From Treponema sp. (GTDB lineage: Bacteria > Spirochaetota > Spirochaetia > Treponematales > Breznakiellaceae), in contig WRLF01000003.1 of assembly GCA_009777735.1 (NCBI GenBank), forward strand, positions 1 to 64,000: a DNA stretch of 64,000 nucleotides, given 5' to 3'. The notes beneath the pieces were generated by a model that worked only from the letters and a program-made list of their open reading frames with translations, was not told the origin of the DNA and did no database searches. A program made the translations under genes and the position numbers. Shown in pieces: positions 8,480 to 17,705 of this stretch (position 1 is its first letter; each line of letters begins with the position of its first letter).

Positions 8480-8860
8480 ATGAAGGATACGCCAATGACT
8501 AAAAAAAATCTGGATTATTACATGAATTTACCTTACACGTATATTATTGACTGGTCTGATGTAGACGGGTGTTTTTTAGGCAGTATTGTTGAACTTGAAC
8601 GTAATATGACCTGTGGACAGACTCGTGAAGAAGTTTTATCAAACCTAAAAGAAGCTCTTGTTTCTTATGTTTCTACAAGTTTAAATAATAAAATGGATAT
8701 TCCGGAACCGGTTAATATAAAAGATTTCAAAGGGAGTATCACTTATCGTACAAGTAAAGAGCGTCATTACAGGCTTGCAAAACAAGCAAAATTTTACGGT
8801 AAAAGTATTAATGCATTTATTGACGAAGCAGTTGCTGAAAAACTAGAGATGAGGAACTAG
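8480..8860 (+). CDS. hicB: HicB-family antitoxin
   Basis: Neutralises HicA and, by family knowledge, represses the operon. The 126-aa protein has the HicB N-terminal partial RNase H-like fold (YTYIIDWSDVDGCFLGSIVEL, then TREEVLSNLKEAL). A C-terminal ribbon-helix-helix type segment follows (HYRLAKQAKFYGKSINAFIDEAV), the presumed DNA-binding part. AGGAGG lies nine bases before the ATG. ATG 8495 is a weaker alternative start. The GATAGC-N6-GCTATC palindrome in the promoter is its likely operator. Confidence 0.87.
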   Translation: MKDTPMTKKNLDYYMNLPYTYIIDWSDVDGCFLGSIVELERNMTCGQTREEVLSNLKEALVSYVSTSLNNKMDIPEPVNIKDFKGSITYRTSKERHYRLAKQAKFYGKSINAFIDEAVAEKLEMRN

Positions 8861-8864
8861 AGTT

Positions 8865-10829
8865 TTGCAATTTGCTGATGGCCGAACTGAAATGGAAAAA
8901 ACATACCGCATATTATTCAAAACAGAACAGGGCATTGATCAGTCCATTGACGCTTCGCCCGGCGAGTCCCTGCCGGAAGCTGCAAGACGGGCCGGTATTG
9001 CCCTGGACGCACCCTGCGGCGGCAATGGCACCTGCGGTAAATGCCGGGTAAGGGTTTTGAATGGCAGTGTTGCCGGCGGGCAATCACGGCACATAACGCC
9101 GCAGGAATTCAATGACGGCTGGCGGCTTGCGTGTATTAGCTCTGTCTGCTCTGATGCTGCAATACTGGTTCCCGAAACAGCCGGTGCATACGAATGCCAA
9201 ATCAGGGCAGGCGGCAAAGATTCAACGGGCGAAAATATTATTTTTCAAAAACTGCAGACTGAACTTACCGGTACGGGCATTGACAGCGGCATTAAGATCG
9301 TAAAAGCCGAACTTGAAGAGCCCTCTCCCGATAACCCCATGGCGGATAGGGAACGGCTGCTGCGCAGACTGGCGGAGCTGACACATATACCGCAGCAGGA
9401 TATGACGCTGTCTGCCTTGCGAAAACTGCCTTCTGTTTTGCGTGTTAATAATTTTTCTGTATATTGTGTTTTGCGGCTGCAGGCCGAATGTTGTTCTGTT
9501 ATTGACATTTTCCCCGGTACCGGTGACATGCCGGTCATTGCAGGGCTTGCCGCCGACATCGGCACGACAACGGTTTCGGCAATGCTCGTTGATCTTGCAA
9601 ACGGCAATGTCCTGGCTTTCGGGTCTGCGGGTAACGGCCAGATCCGGTACGGCGCCGATGTAATCAGCCGGATAATCGCAAGCAGTGTACCGGCAAAAGA
9701 TAGTGCGCAAAGCGGCCTGGAGCAAATGCGTCTTGCCGTTACTGCCGAATGTATAACGCCACTCATTGCCCGGATCTGTGAAACCGCTGCCATTTCCGCC
9801 GAACACATATACCGTGCTGCCATTGCAGCTAACACTACCATGACCCATCTTTTCATGGGCGTTGATCCGGCATACCTAAGACTGGAGCCGTACACGCCGG
9901 CGTTTTTTGAAAGCGGCACTCTGCGCGGCGCAGACATTGGGCTGCCCCTGCACCCGGATACGGAAGCGGTAATTGCCCCCGCTATTGGAAGTTATGTCGG
10001 CGGCGACATTACTGCGGGCGTATATGCATCTAGCATATTTTCGCAGCCGGAAATTTCCCTTCTCGTAGACCTGGGAACAAACGGAGAGCTTGTTCTGGGC
10101 AATGCTGAATTTTTAATGAGCTGCGCCTGTTCCGCAGGGCCGGCATTTGAAGGCGGAGACATAAGCTGCGGAATGCGTGCAACTGATGGCGCTATTGAAG
10201 CCTGTACAATCGACCCTGAAACAATGGAACCGGCAATAACGGTAATCGGGGAAGCCGGGCTTGCGAAGGGTCTCTGCGGCTCAGGTCTTATTGATCTTGT
10301 TGGCGAGCTTTTCCGCTGCGGCATCATCAACGCAAAAGGAAAGATAATTAAAGACGGAAAACGTATACGCCGGGATGATAACGCTGCATACATCATAGCA
10401 TTTACCGATGAGGCAGCCGGGGGTCGGGAGATTAGCATTACCGAAACAGATATTGACAATTTTATCCGGGCAAAGGGCGCCATTTTTTCTGCGATACAAA
10501 CCATGCTTGCCGCGCTTGATTTTGACATCGGCATGATTGACAATGTGTTTATTGCCGGGGGAATTGGCAGCGGCATCAACATACGGCAGGCGGTACGGAT
10601 TGGGATGCTGCCGAATATTTCCCCCGAAAAATACCGGTACATTGGCAACAGTTCCCTGCACGGCGCGTATGCAATGCTGGTATCAAAGGAAGCAGCCCTG
10701 AAGATCGAAAAAATCGGCAGAGACATGACTTATATCGAACTTTCAACCCATCCCGGTTACATGGACGAATTGATAGCGGCGTGTTTTCTGCCTCATACGA
10801 ACGGAGGTTTGTTTGAAAACATCGAATAA
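8865..10829 (+). CDS. RACo-like [2Fe-2S]/ASKHA corrinoid-protein reductive activator
   Basis: Family of ATP-dependent activators that reduce the cobalt of corrinoid proteins for methyl transfer. The N-terminal plant-type ferredoxin domain has Cys51, Cys57, Cys60 and Cys90. After a linker region comes the ASKHA ATPase part (GLAADIGTTTVSAMLVDL, then LLVDLGTNGELVLG and IFIAGGIGSG-like VFIAGGIGSG). This is the DUF4445 architecture at full length (654 aa). The TTG start is favoured by GAGGA nine bases upstream; ATG 8892 lacks a ribosome site. The end overlaps the following DUF3786 gene by 17 bases. No corrinoid protein or methyltransferase is in the window, so the target is unknown. Confidence 0.82.
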   Translation: MQFADGRTEMEKTYRILFKTEQGIDQSIDASPGESLPEAARRAGIALDAPCGGNGTCGKCRVRVLNGSVAGGQSRHITPQEFNDGWRLACISSVCSDAAILVPETAGAYECQIRAGGKDSTGENIIFQKLQTELTGTGIDSGIKIVKAELEEPSPDNPMADRERLLRRLAELTHIPQQDMTLSALRKLPSVLRVNNFSVYCVLRLQAECCSVIDIFPGTGDMPVIAGLAADIGTTTVSAMLVDLANGNVLAFGSAGNGQIRYGADVISRIIASSVPAKDSAQSGLEQMRLAVTAECITPLIARICETAAISAEHIYRAAIAANTTMTHLFMGVDPAYLRLEPYTPAFFESGTLRGADIGLPLHPDTEAVIAPAIGSYVGGDITAGVYASSIFSQPEISLLVDLGTNGELVLGNAEFLMSCACSAGPAFEGGDISCGMRATDGAIEACTIDPETMEPAITVIGEAGLAKGLCGSGLIDLVGELFRCGIINAKGKIIKDGKRIRRDDNAAYIIAFTDEAAGGREISITETDIDNFIRAKGAIFSAIQTMLAALDFDIGMIDNVFIAGGIGSGINIRQAVRIGMLPNISPEKYRYIGNSSLHGAYAMLVSKEAALKIEKIGRDMTYIELSTHPGYMDELIAACFLPHTNGGLFENIE

Positions 10830-11439
10830 CCAAACGGGAAAACCTCTGGAGCATTATCAATCCATATACCAAGACCTCGATCCGCAGGAAATTGCGCAGC
10901 GCTGTAATCTGGAATTCAACAGTGCAACAGCGGCTTTTTCCCTGCGCATACTCGGGACAGAATACCGTGCGCTGCATCCTGAATTTACATTGCTGGATAA
11001 TGACGGAAATGAAACGGCGGACCCTTACGAAAAAATTCTATTTATCCGTTTTCTGTGTGAAGGAAAACTGTTTCCGTCACAGGGAAAAAAACTGTCGTAT
11101 AACGAAATTCCCTGGGGGCAGGTGTATTACCGCAACTTTGAAGGCCGCTGTCTTAAAAGATGCGCGTTTACTTTTGGCAGGGATGTTTCCGCATTTGTAA
11201 AAATGATTGAATATAACCCCCAGCTTCGCGCCGAAGCGCAAAAGACCGGCGATGCATCTTACCGTCTTGAATTTACCAATAATTTATTTATTACAGTGAC
11301 ACTCTGGCAGGGTGATGACGAATTCCCCCCTTCCGCACAGATTCTTTTTGACGACAATTTTGTGTTTGCCTTTACCGCAGAGGATCTTGCCGTAGTCGGC
11401 GATATCCTGATAAACCGCCTGAAACAACTACGGCGGTGA
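10813..11439 (+). CDS. DUF3786-like protein
   Basis: A 208-aa soluble protein without signal peptide or catalytic motif that I can assign. Features visible are DPQEIAQRCNLEF near the N-terminus, LRILGTEYRALHPEF, WGQVYYRNFEGRCLKR and a C-terminal FTAEDLAVVGDILINRL. This pattern resembles DUF3786, a family I associate with corrinoid or anaerobic methyl-group genes. The TTG start follows ACGGAGG by six bases and overlaps the RACo-like gene, so the two are coupled and probably act together. Confidence 0.65.
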   Translation: MKTSNNQTGKPLEHYQSIYQDLDPQEIAQRCNLEFNSATAAFSLRILGTEYRALHPEFTLLDNDGNETADPYEKILFIRFLCEGKLFPSQGKKLSYNEIPWGQVYYRNFEGRCLKRCAFTFGRDVSAFVKMIEYNPQLRAEAQKTGDASYRLEFTNNLFITVTLWQGDDEFPPSAQILFDDNFVFAFTAEDLAVVGDILINRLKQLRR

Positions 11440-11448
11440 CATTTTTTT

Positions 11449-11598
11449 CTACCAGTGCTTCGGCACAAACCCTTCGGGGACATACTTTCCGCTAATTCGA
11501 TTTCAAATTTTTTTCCCTTCCAGGAACGGATCCCAGAACTGCTCGAAAGTGGGCAAACCCTCTATGTTTATGGTATTTTCTGTTGTTTGTGCTGCCAT
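11449..11598 (-). pseudogene. Possible small gene remnant interrupted by TGA
   Basis: On the minus strand an ATG at 11598 opens a 31-codon frame ending INIEGLPTFEQFWDPFLEGK-KI, with TGA at 11503-11505. The same frame continues to a second stop as ISGKYVPEGFVPKHW. The protein-like composition on both sides of the TGA suggests one broken small gene of about 49 codons. No ribosome site is evident. It sits between convergent genes, so it may be noise. Confidence 0.25.
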
Positions 11599-11613
11599 TT
11601 TCAGGAGTTAGTG

Positions 11614-11656
11614 ACACACAAAAAACCCGGCCTTCTGAGCCGGGTTTTTTGTGTGT
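11614..11656. terminator. Bidirectional rho-independent terminator
   Basis: A perfect 18-base inverted repeat (11614-11631 and 11639-11656) with a seven-base loop. Its GC core GCCGGG is flanked by A6 on one side and T6 on the other, so it can end transcription from both the DUF3786 operon (+) and anything arriving from the minus strand. Confidence 0.9.
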
Positions 11657-11689
11657 GCCGCTATCCGGGGATAGCCGGATAGTGGGCGG

Positions 11690-14600
11690 TTAGTTCGTTA
11701 CGTGGATAACGACGGTATGGTAAAGTATGGGCGTTGGTGTATTAGTTGATGCCGCACTGTTCACCCGCATTAACACATAACCGGGTATAGGCTGTCCTAC
11801 TATGGAACTCGCAGCATTATTAGTAGCATTAACCCAGACCGGTTCGAATTCAGGCGGCCAGGTGGAAGAATAGGCATAAGAATATGTCATGGTATTTGTG
11901 CCTGAAGTTTGCCCGGTAATTTGGGCTGTATTTATTGTAGTTCCGGTTCTGGTAGCCGTACCAGCCACTATGTGAGGCGAAAACTTCCACATGCCGCCGG
12001 GAGTACCACGACTGGCAGCAGCAACGGTTGTACCGTTTATTTGTACAGAAGTGTTACCAGTGGCAGTAGACGGTATCGCCCAGGTAGCGCCATAGGTGCT
12101 AACCTGGAACCGGTAATAACTTTGATTTGTTGTCCAGCCGGTTGAGTTGCCGGCAGTTCCAAGGGATGCGGTCGGTGACATTCGGATATAGGCATACCGG
12201 CTTGCGGTAGCCAAGCCAGCAGTTGTCGTATTGACAGACCATCTGGTCGGATCGTTGGCATCCCTGTTCAGGGGAACCCAGGTATTAGTAGCAGCGGTGC
12301 CAGCCACAGTAGTAGTACCGGTGCCTGGTATAAACACCTGCACTGTATTGGCCGCAGGGGTAGCATACACCACCACGCTTCTGCCTGTATTAGCAGCTCC
12401 TCCGGTACCGCTCATTCGTAAAGTCCCAGTGTTTATTCCTGTTGTTGTAGAATTCCCAGCTGCAGCGATTGTGCCGCCGCCTGGGTTAGCCCAGTTGGGA
12501 ACGCCGCCGAAATACGCGGCATGAATACCTTCCTGGAGGCGCGCCTGATTGGCAGTACCAGTTTTTACCCGGTAGCGGTAATATGCAATAGTGCCGTCCG
12601 GAGCAGTTACCCTGATGGCTAAGTAGTTGTTGTTTGCAACGCTGGTCATAGAGCCTGTTGTATTCCAAGTTGTGGGAAGAGCTGTCCCGCCTGTAGTATC
12701 GGTCGAACCATAGGCAATCGCGGCATCCGGGTGCCTTGCCACAGCGGTAACAGTGACACCAGTTGGTGCGCCAGTGCTATTGGACATTAAGAGATGGGTG
12801 GGTGTGTTAGCATCCCATGATGCAGCCGGTCTGGGGATTCCGAGATCAACATTAGTGCGAGTAGTTCCGCCGGCAGTAAAATTAAACCGTACCGACACCA
12901 AATCAGTCTGGTGTCTTCTGACAATAGGTACTAGTTCCAGCTTATAGAACAGGGTTGCGGTGCCATCCTGGGAAACGGATCGTACCCACAGGTAACGGGC
13001 CGCTTCGTTGGGGTTTCCTACATTGGCCGCTGTAAACCACGGGCCGCCGGTTATGGTAGCGGTGTCAGACCAGGTTGCTGGTATGGTTGTACCCTGCGTT
13101 ACCGCATAGCTGCGGACGGCGTTGTTGGCGGTGGTCGAGCCGACGGCTGGGCTTGCTGTTTGGATGGCAAGTGCGGTGGCTAACCTGATTTCACCGGCGT
13201 CTGCCGAAGTAGTCCATCCGGCGGTCGTTGCGCGGCCTGTTCCCATGCTTGAAGATGCTGTGCCGCCAAAGGTTGCAGCAGTTAATGCGGGGTTATCGCT
13301 CCAGACGGTAACAGCAATCCGGTAGTAGTGGGTTGTTGTGCCGTTTTCGGCAACTACCCTGACAAATACATGCCCGTTGTTTGCTATGGCAGCAGTGGTG
13401 GTAAATGAGCCGCCGTTGACATTGTTCCAGGTTGCGGGTACGCCGCCGGTGGTAATGGCATAACCGGTAACCGTAGCATTGCTGCCGGCTGTTGGTACGG
13501 CGGTTATTACCGCGCCTGCGGCAGCCTCTGCAGTGGTGGTCAGGGTAATTGCTCCACTGGCAGTGGTACCGACATCAGCATTAGTGCCGCCGGTACCGGT
13601 CGTGCCGGTTACCGCGTCTATGGTAAAGGACTCAATAGTCGCGGCATCGCTTTTGCTTTCAACCAGTATCCGGTAAAACAGGGTTGCAGTCTGGTCATGG
13701 GAAACAGATCTAATCCAGATAGTGTTGCCCTGCGCAAGGGTTGGGATTGAGGTAATGTCTGCATAAACAGTTGACGTGGGCGGGGTAGTTGTGGTGGTGA
13801 CGGCGAATGTCTGGGTTGAACCAGACTCGTTTCTGGCTAATGCAATGGCAATGTTTCCTGCGGTCAGGGCTGCCGGGGGTACGCCCACTGAACCTGCTGC
13901 AGCGCCCGCTGCCGTTGTGCCGGGGGTTCCAATGCTTATTGCGGAAACGCCGCCGACAGTGACGGAGGCAAGAGTGGCATCGTTGCTTTGTACGGTGACC
14001 ACAATCCGATAATAGTAAAGATTTATGCCGTTTTCGGCCTGTACCCTGATAAACACATGCTGACCGTTCGTTATTGCTGCCGGGGCGTTAAATGAACTGC
14101 CGGTGACTGTCGTCCATGTAGGGTTATTGTTTGTTGGATCTGCAATGGCATAACCGGTAATTACCGCATTGGCACCGCTCGTTGGTGTGGCAAATAAAAC
14201 TGCGCCTGCAGAAGCTGTCGGGGTGTTTATGGTTATCGCCCCTCTGTCACCGGTGCCGACATTTACAGCAGTGCCGCCGGTGCCGATGGAACCGGCGGGA
14301 ACCCCCCTGATGGTAAAGGACTCAATGGACGCTACGTCGTTTCTCCGCAGAACCAGTATACGGTAATACAGGGTGACGCTCTCGTCCTGTGAAACAGACC
14401 TGATCCAGATTCTGTTTCCTCCCGTTAGAGACGGTATTGTTGCGGGAATGGGCGTAAAAGCAGCAGGCGGGAAGTCATTTGTTGTAATGGCATACGAACG
14501 GGTTGCATTAACATCGCCGGGGGTTACTACAAAAGCAACATTCCCCGGATCCAGGACTGACGGGGGTACGCCTACCTCGCCTGACGTTATTCCCGCCATT

Positions 14601-16213
14601 GTCGTAGACGGGGTTCCGAGGGTTGTTGTCCAGCCGCCGACGGTGACGCCGGTAAGAAGGGCGTTGTCGTTCGCTACACTGACAGCAAGCCGGTGATGGT
14701 AAAGAGTGCCGTCTGCTGCCGCTACGCGCAATGCCAGGTGTTGACCGTTGGCAATTGCTGTTGTGTTGAAGGTTTTACCCGGTGGTATAAGAGCCGTGTA
14801 GCTTGCCGCAGTGGTCGTTGTAGTGCTTGCTACCACTGCCCAGCCGACAACATTGGCGGTATCATCCTCAAATGTAACAGCCACAGAGCCTTCTGCAGCC
14901 TGTGCCGATGTAAGGGATATAGTCCCCCTAAGACCAGTGGCTGTGCCGACATTGGCACCGGATGCGCCTGTGCCAATGGATGTTACCGGAACGCCGCTAA
15001 TGGATATGCCGGTAACCGTTGTGATGTTGCTCCTTAAAGATACATCGAACCGGTAGTACCTGTCCCCCATCCCGTCTACTATGGTTTTTATAAAAATCTG
15101 ATTAATACCGGGGTATCGCAGAAATATCTCTGCGCCGGCCGCATCAAGTTCCGCAAATACGGGAAGCCTGGTACTGCCGGGCAGGAGTACTGTGTATTCA
15201 ACACTTACATCATCAGTGTTGACAACCGTTGCTGATAATATGTTTGTATTACTTTGCAGCGTTACGTCAACTATTATAGGAACGTGATCATCAATTGAGG
15301 AACTTCCGTGATCGGTCACCGTAATGGTTGTTCCGCCGATGTTAACGGAGGTTAGACGGGGGGATGTTGCAATAATAACCCCGTAGAACATGGGGGGAAT
15401 GGTGGTGTCATAAGGCGTTACCCTGACAAATACCCTGTCGCCGTTGTCAAGACTAAAGATGTTGTTGCTGCCGAAAACCGGATTGCCGGTTTCCCTGTGA
15501 CGGAACAACGAATACTCAACACGGGAAGATAGGTCTCTTTGAACAGCTTCAAATTCTACTTCTGTGGTTTCGGTAATTAATTCCAGAGTGATAGTCTTCA
15601 TTTTAGGGGGAGTAAGATTTCTCCAGGAAAGCTCCGAATCGCCCGGTAATACGCCGGTGTCATATTTATCAAGACTGGTGGTAAAAAAAAGATTGTCCAG
15701 AATGGTGTTAGCATCTAATTCATGTATACGCACCCGGTAATAGGTCACCGATATTAGTTCCTCATCTTCATCCCTGAGTGTTAATTCAATATAAACATAC
15801 CGGCTATGTCTTAGATTATAAATATTGCCACTACTCCAGTTTTCGATTGGTTTTGAACCATCAGCCGACAATGTATATCTGAGCGCCGGTATGCCGTCTG
15901 CAACTACTTGTACCAGTAACTGAGTTTCTCTTAGCCAGCCTTCATTGTCGAATTCATGGGGAGGTATAACTAAAATGCCCCGGGGCATTCCTTCTGCTGT
16001 ATCAGGTAGTTCTTCCCATTGTTCGGCAGTCAGGCCCTGGGTCATGGCTCCTGTTGTATAACTTCCATCATTTAAGTTGACCGTTACGTTTATCGTTGTT
16101 TCACGGGTTACTATACTGGCTTCTACCGGCTCATTGATACAACCGGTTACAAATACTGGTAGTGCAATAGCCGCAAATAGCAGAACAATGCTGATTTTGG
16201 TCATTTTTTTCAT
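11690..16213 (-). CDS. Giant modular surface lipoprotein of about 12 beta-sandwich-like repeats
   Basis: The 1507-aa product starts with a lipoprotein signal (lipobox FVTGC, Cys25) and a clear AGGAGG ribosome site. The rest divides into about twelve modules of 105-130 aa. Each opens with a strand like VTVGG or FTIRGVP and closes with an aromatic strand such as YYRILV, YYRIVVTV or FYKLEL (ends near 165, 282, 392, 512, 622, 740, 852, 970, 1093, 1217, 1372, 1505). Modules between about 400 and 970 are most alike and alternate between two types. Cys is nearly absent and Thr, Ala, Gly and Val are abundant. The modules resemble cadherin-like beta-sandwich domains (PF12733 type). Location on the cell surface or in the periplasm and a binding or adhesion role are inferred. 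Confidence 0.8.
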   Translation of the reverse strand: MKKMTKISIVLLFAAIALPVFVTGCINEPVEASIVTRETTINVTVNLNDGSYTTGAMTQGLTAEQWEELPDTAEGMPRGILVIPPHEFDNEGWLRETQLLVQVVADGIPALRYTLSADGSKPIENWSSGNIYNLRHSRYVYIELTLRDEDEELISVTYYRVRIHELDANTILDNLFFTTSLDKYDTGVLPGDSELSWRNLTPPKMKTITLELITETTEVEFEAVQRDLSSRVEYSLFRHRETGNPVFGSNNIFSLDNGDRVFVRVTPYDTTIPPMFYGVIIATSPRLTSVNIGGTTITVTDHGSSSIDDHVPIIVDVTLQSNTNILSATVVNTDDVSVEYTVLLPGSTRLPVFAELDAAGAEIFLRYPGINQIFIKTIVDGMGDRYYRFDVSLRSNITTVTGISISGVPVTSIGTGASGANVGTATGLRGTISLTSAQAAEGSVAVTFEDDTANVVGWAVVASTTTTTAASYTALIPPGKTFNTTAIANGQHLALRVAAADGTLYHHRLAVSVANDNALLTGVTVGGWTTTLGTPSTTMAGITSGEVGVPPSVLDPGNVAFVVTPGDVNATRSYAITTNDFPPAAFTPIPATIPSLTGGNRIWIRSVSQDESVTLYYRILVLRRNDVASIESFTIRGVPAGSIGTGGTAVNVGTGDRGAITINTPTASAGAVLFATPTSGANAVITGYAIADPTNNNPTWTTVTGSSFNAPAAITNGQHVFIRVQAENGINLYYYRIVVTVQSNDATLASVTVGGVSAISIGTPGTTAAGAAAGSVGVPPAALTAGNIAIALARNESGSTQTFAVTTTTTPPTSTVYADITSIPTLAQGNTIWIRSVSHDQTATLFYRILVESKSDAATIESFTIDAVTGTTGTGGTNADVGTTASGAITLTTTAEAAAGAVITAVPTAGSNATVTGYAITTGGVPATWNNVNGGSFTTTAAIANNGHVFVRVVAENGTTTHYYRIAVTVWSDNPALTAATFGGTASSSMGTGRATTAGWTTSADAGEIRLATALAIQTASPAVGSTTANNAVRSYAVTQGTTIPATWSDTATITGGPWFTAANVGNPNEAARYLWVRSVSQDGTATLFYKLELVPIVRRHQTDLVSVRFNFTAGGTTRTNVDLGIPRPAASWDANTPTHLLMSNSTGAPTGVTVTAVARHPDAAIAYGSTDTTGGTALPTTWNTTGSMTSVANNNYLAIRVTAPDGTIAYYRYRVKTGTANQARLQEGIHAAYFGGVPNWANPGGGTIAAAGNSTTTGINTGTLRMSGTGGAANTGRSVVVYATPAANTVQVFIPGTGTTTVAGTAATNTWVPLNRDANDPTRWSVNTTTAGLATASRYAYIRMSPTASLGTAGNSTGWTTNQSYYRFQVSTYGATWAIPSTATGNTSVQINGTTVAAASRGTPGGMWKFSPHIVAGTATRTGTTINTAQITGQTSGTNTMTYSYAYSSTWPPEFEPVWVNATNNAASSIVGQPIPGYVLMRVNSAASTNTPTPILYHTVVIHVTN

Positions 16214-16378
16214 TTTTTGCCTCCTGAACTACTATAAAAAATATTTTTCTAACTATAGCCTGTTAATTTTCGAAAAATCATCCATAGTAAAACAAAATAT
16301 ACTATTAACACACTTGAAAAATCCATGTAATAATTACACATATATTGTATGAATTTAAGGTGAATTATTTATCTCTGA

Positions 16379-16408
16379 TTGGTAAAATAAGAATAATTCC
16401 GGTATAAT
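16379..16408 (+). promoter_or_regulatory. Promoter of the sugar ABC transporter operon
   Basis: TTGGTA (16379-16384), an 18-base spacer and consensus TATAAT (16403-16408), followed by a short leader containing AGGAG before the ATG at 16427. The surrounding 213-base divergent intergenic region (16214-16426) is AT-rich and shows no other clear element. Confidence 0.55.
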
Positions 16409-16426
16409 GACAAACAGGAGATAACC

Positions 16427-17704
16427 ATGCGTAAATTTACTATATTACTATGCATACTTGGCATTTTGATTGCCGGATGCCAAAGGAACCAGGGGAGCGG
16501 GAACGAAATCCGCTTTTCCTGGTGGGGAAACGAAGCACGGAACAATGCCACCATCGAAGCCATCCGCCTGTACGAGTCTTTGAATCCCGGTGTACGGATA
16601 ATACCGGAGTTCGCTGCGGTGGACGGCTATGTCACCAGGATGCAGGCGCAGATAGCCGCCGGCAATGCCCCGGACATTTTTACCGTTTCTCCGGAAGACC
16701 TACCTACCTATGTGGACCTGGGCGCCTGTGCCGACCTCACGGGCCTTGTCGACTTGAGTACCCACAACCCGGAAGTAGCGCGGGCCAGCGCCATAAACAA
16801 CAGTCTCTACGGGGTTAACCTGAGCCTGAACGCCAATGTCATTATCTACAATAAAACTCTGGCGGAAGAATTGGGAATCGTCATGCCGGAATGGGATTAT
16901 ACCTGGGACGAACTTATCAGCCTGCTTGCCGAAGTACACCGCAGGACAAACGGGCAAACATACGGTATGGTCGATATTCGGATGGTCAGACCTCTGGAAA
17001 CATATATACCCGCCTGGAACATGACGTACCGTGACCGGGAACCTCCCTTTCCCTGGACCGATACTCAAATGATTATGACTGGCGAAGATGTCGCCGCGTA
17101 CATGGAATTTTGGAGCAATGTCCCCTATGGCGTTCTGCTGTCCCCCGACGAAACTGCCACACTGCCCTCGCAGATAAATGCGCCCATCGGCACCCGCAAG
17201 ACCTTCCTTGAATGGAACTATTCGGGAACATTTGCGATGATTCAAAGCCAGACAACCGACGAACTGGACATGATACCTTATCCCAACAATCGCAGGGGAA
17301 GGGGTGAGGCGGTAAGCGCCCGACCTGGCCTGGTACAGGTGGTTTTTTCGGGCAGCAGGAACAAGGAACTGGCGGTGGATTTCCTCCAGTGGCTTTCCAG
17401 TGACCCCGAAGCGGGAAAAATCCTCCGGACGGTTAGGGGTGTTCTGCCTTCCAGCGTCCAGGTTGAAGCCCTGCTCGCCGAGCCTGATGTTCTTTCCGCA
17501 GAAGATCAAAAGGTGTTTACCATTACCAACAGAATTTTCGCCGGTACGGTAAACCCGTTTAACCCCGGCTTGCCCGGCATCGCCAATATCTGGAACGAAA
17601 ATCACCTGATTGCGGTTGGCGCAGAGGTAGCTTTCGGAAGGACAACTCCGCAGCAGGCAGGGCAGCGGTTTGATACATTTTTGGCAGATGCCCTGAGCCG
17701 CTGA
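16427..17704 (+). CDS. Sugar ABC transporter substrate-binding lipoprotein
   Basis: A 425-aa family 1 solute-binding protein that captures sugar outside the cytoplasmic membrane for the two permeases downstream. The lipobox IAGC (Cys19) ends the signal peptide. IRFSWWGNEARNN, YESLNPGVRIIPEF and GNAPDIFTV are typical of CUT1-type binding proteins. AGGAG precedes the ATG. The two-base gap to the permease shows an operon. The substrate is not identifiable; proximity to xylAB makes a xylo-oligosaccharide or related sugar possible. Confidence 0.92.
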   Translation: MRKFTILLCILGILIAGCQRNQGSGNEIRFSWWGNEARNNATIEAIRLYESLNPGVRIIPEFAAVDGYVTRMQAQIAAGNAPDIFTVSPEDLPTYVDLGACADLTGLVDLSTHNPEVARASAINNSLYGVNLSLNANVIIYNKTLAEELGIVMPEWDYTWDELISLLAEVHRRTNGQTYGMVDIRMVRPLETYIPAWNMTYRDREPPFPWTDTQMIMTGEDVAAYMEFWSNVPYGVLLSPDETATLPSQINAPIGTRKTFLEWNYSGTFAMIQSQTTDELDMIPYPNNRRGRGEAVSARPGLVQVVFSGSRNKELAVDFLQWLSSDPEAGKILRTVRGVLPSSVQVEALLAEPDVLSAEDQKVFTITNRIFAGTVNPFNPGLPGIANIWNENHLIAVGAEVAFGRTTPQQAGQRFDTFLADALSR

Positions 17705-17705
17705 C

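Noticed and set aside
11455-11682. A 75-codon plus-strand frame after the DUF3786 gene
   Set aside because: It runs through the terminator hairpin, has a low-complexity composition and no homologous pattern was recognised.
12231-15056. Several open frames of 60-115 codons on the plus strand opposite the giant lipoprotein
   Set aside because: They are rich in Val, Pro and Ala as expected from the reverse complement of a Thr/Ala/Gly-rich repetitive gene, lack ribosome sites and repeat with the modules.
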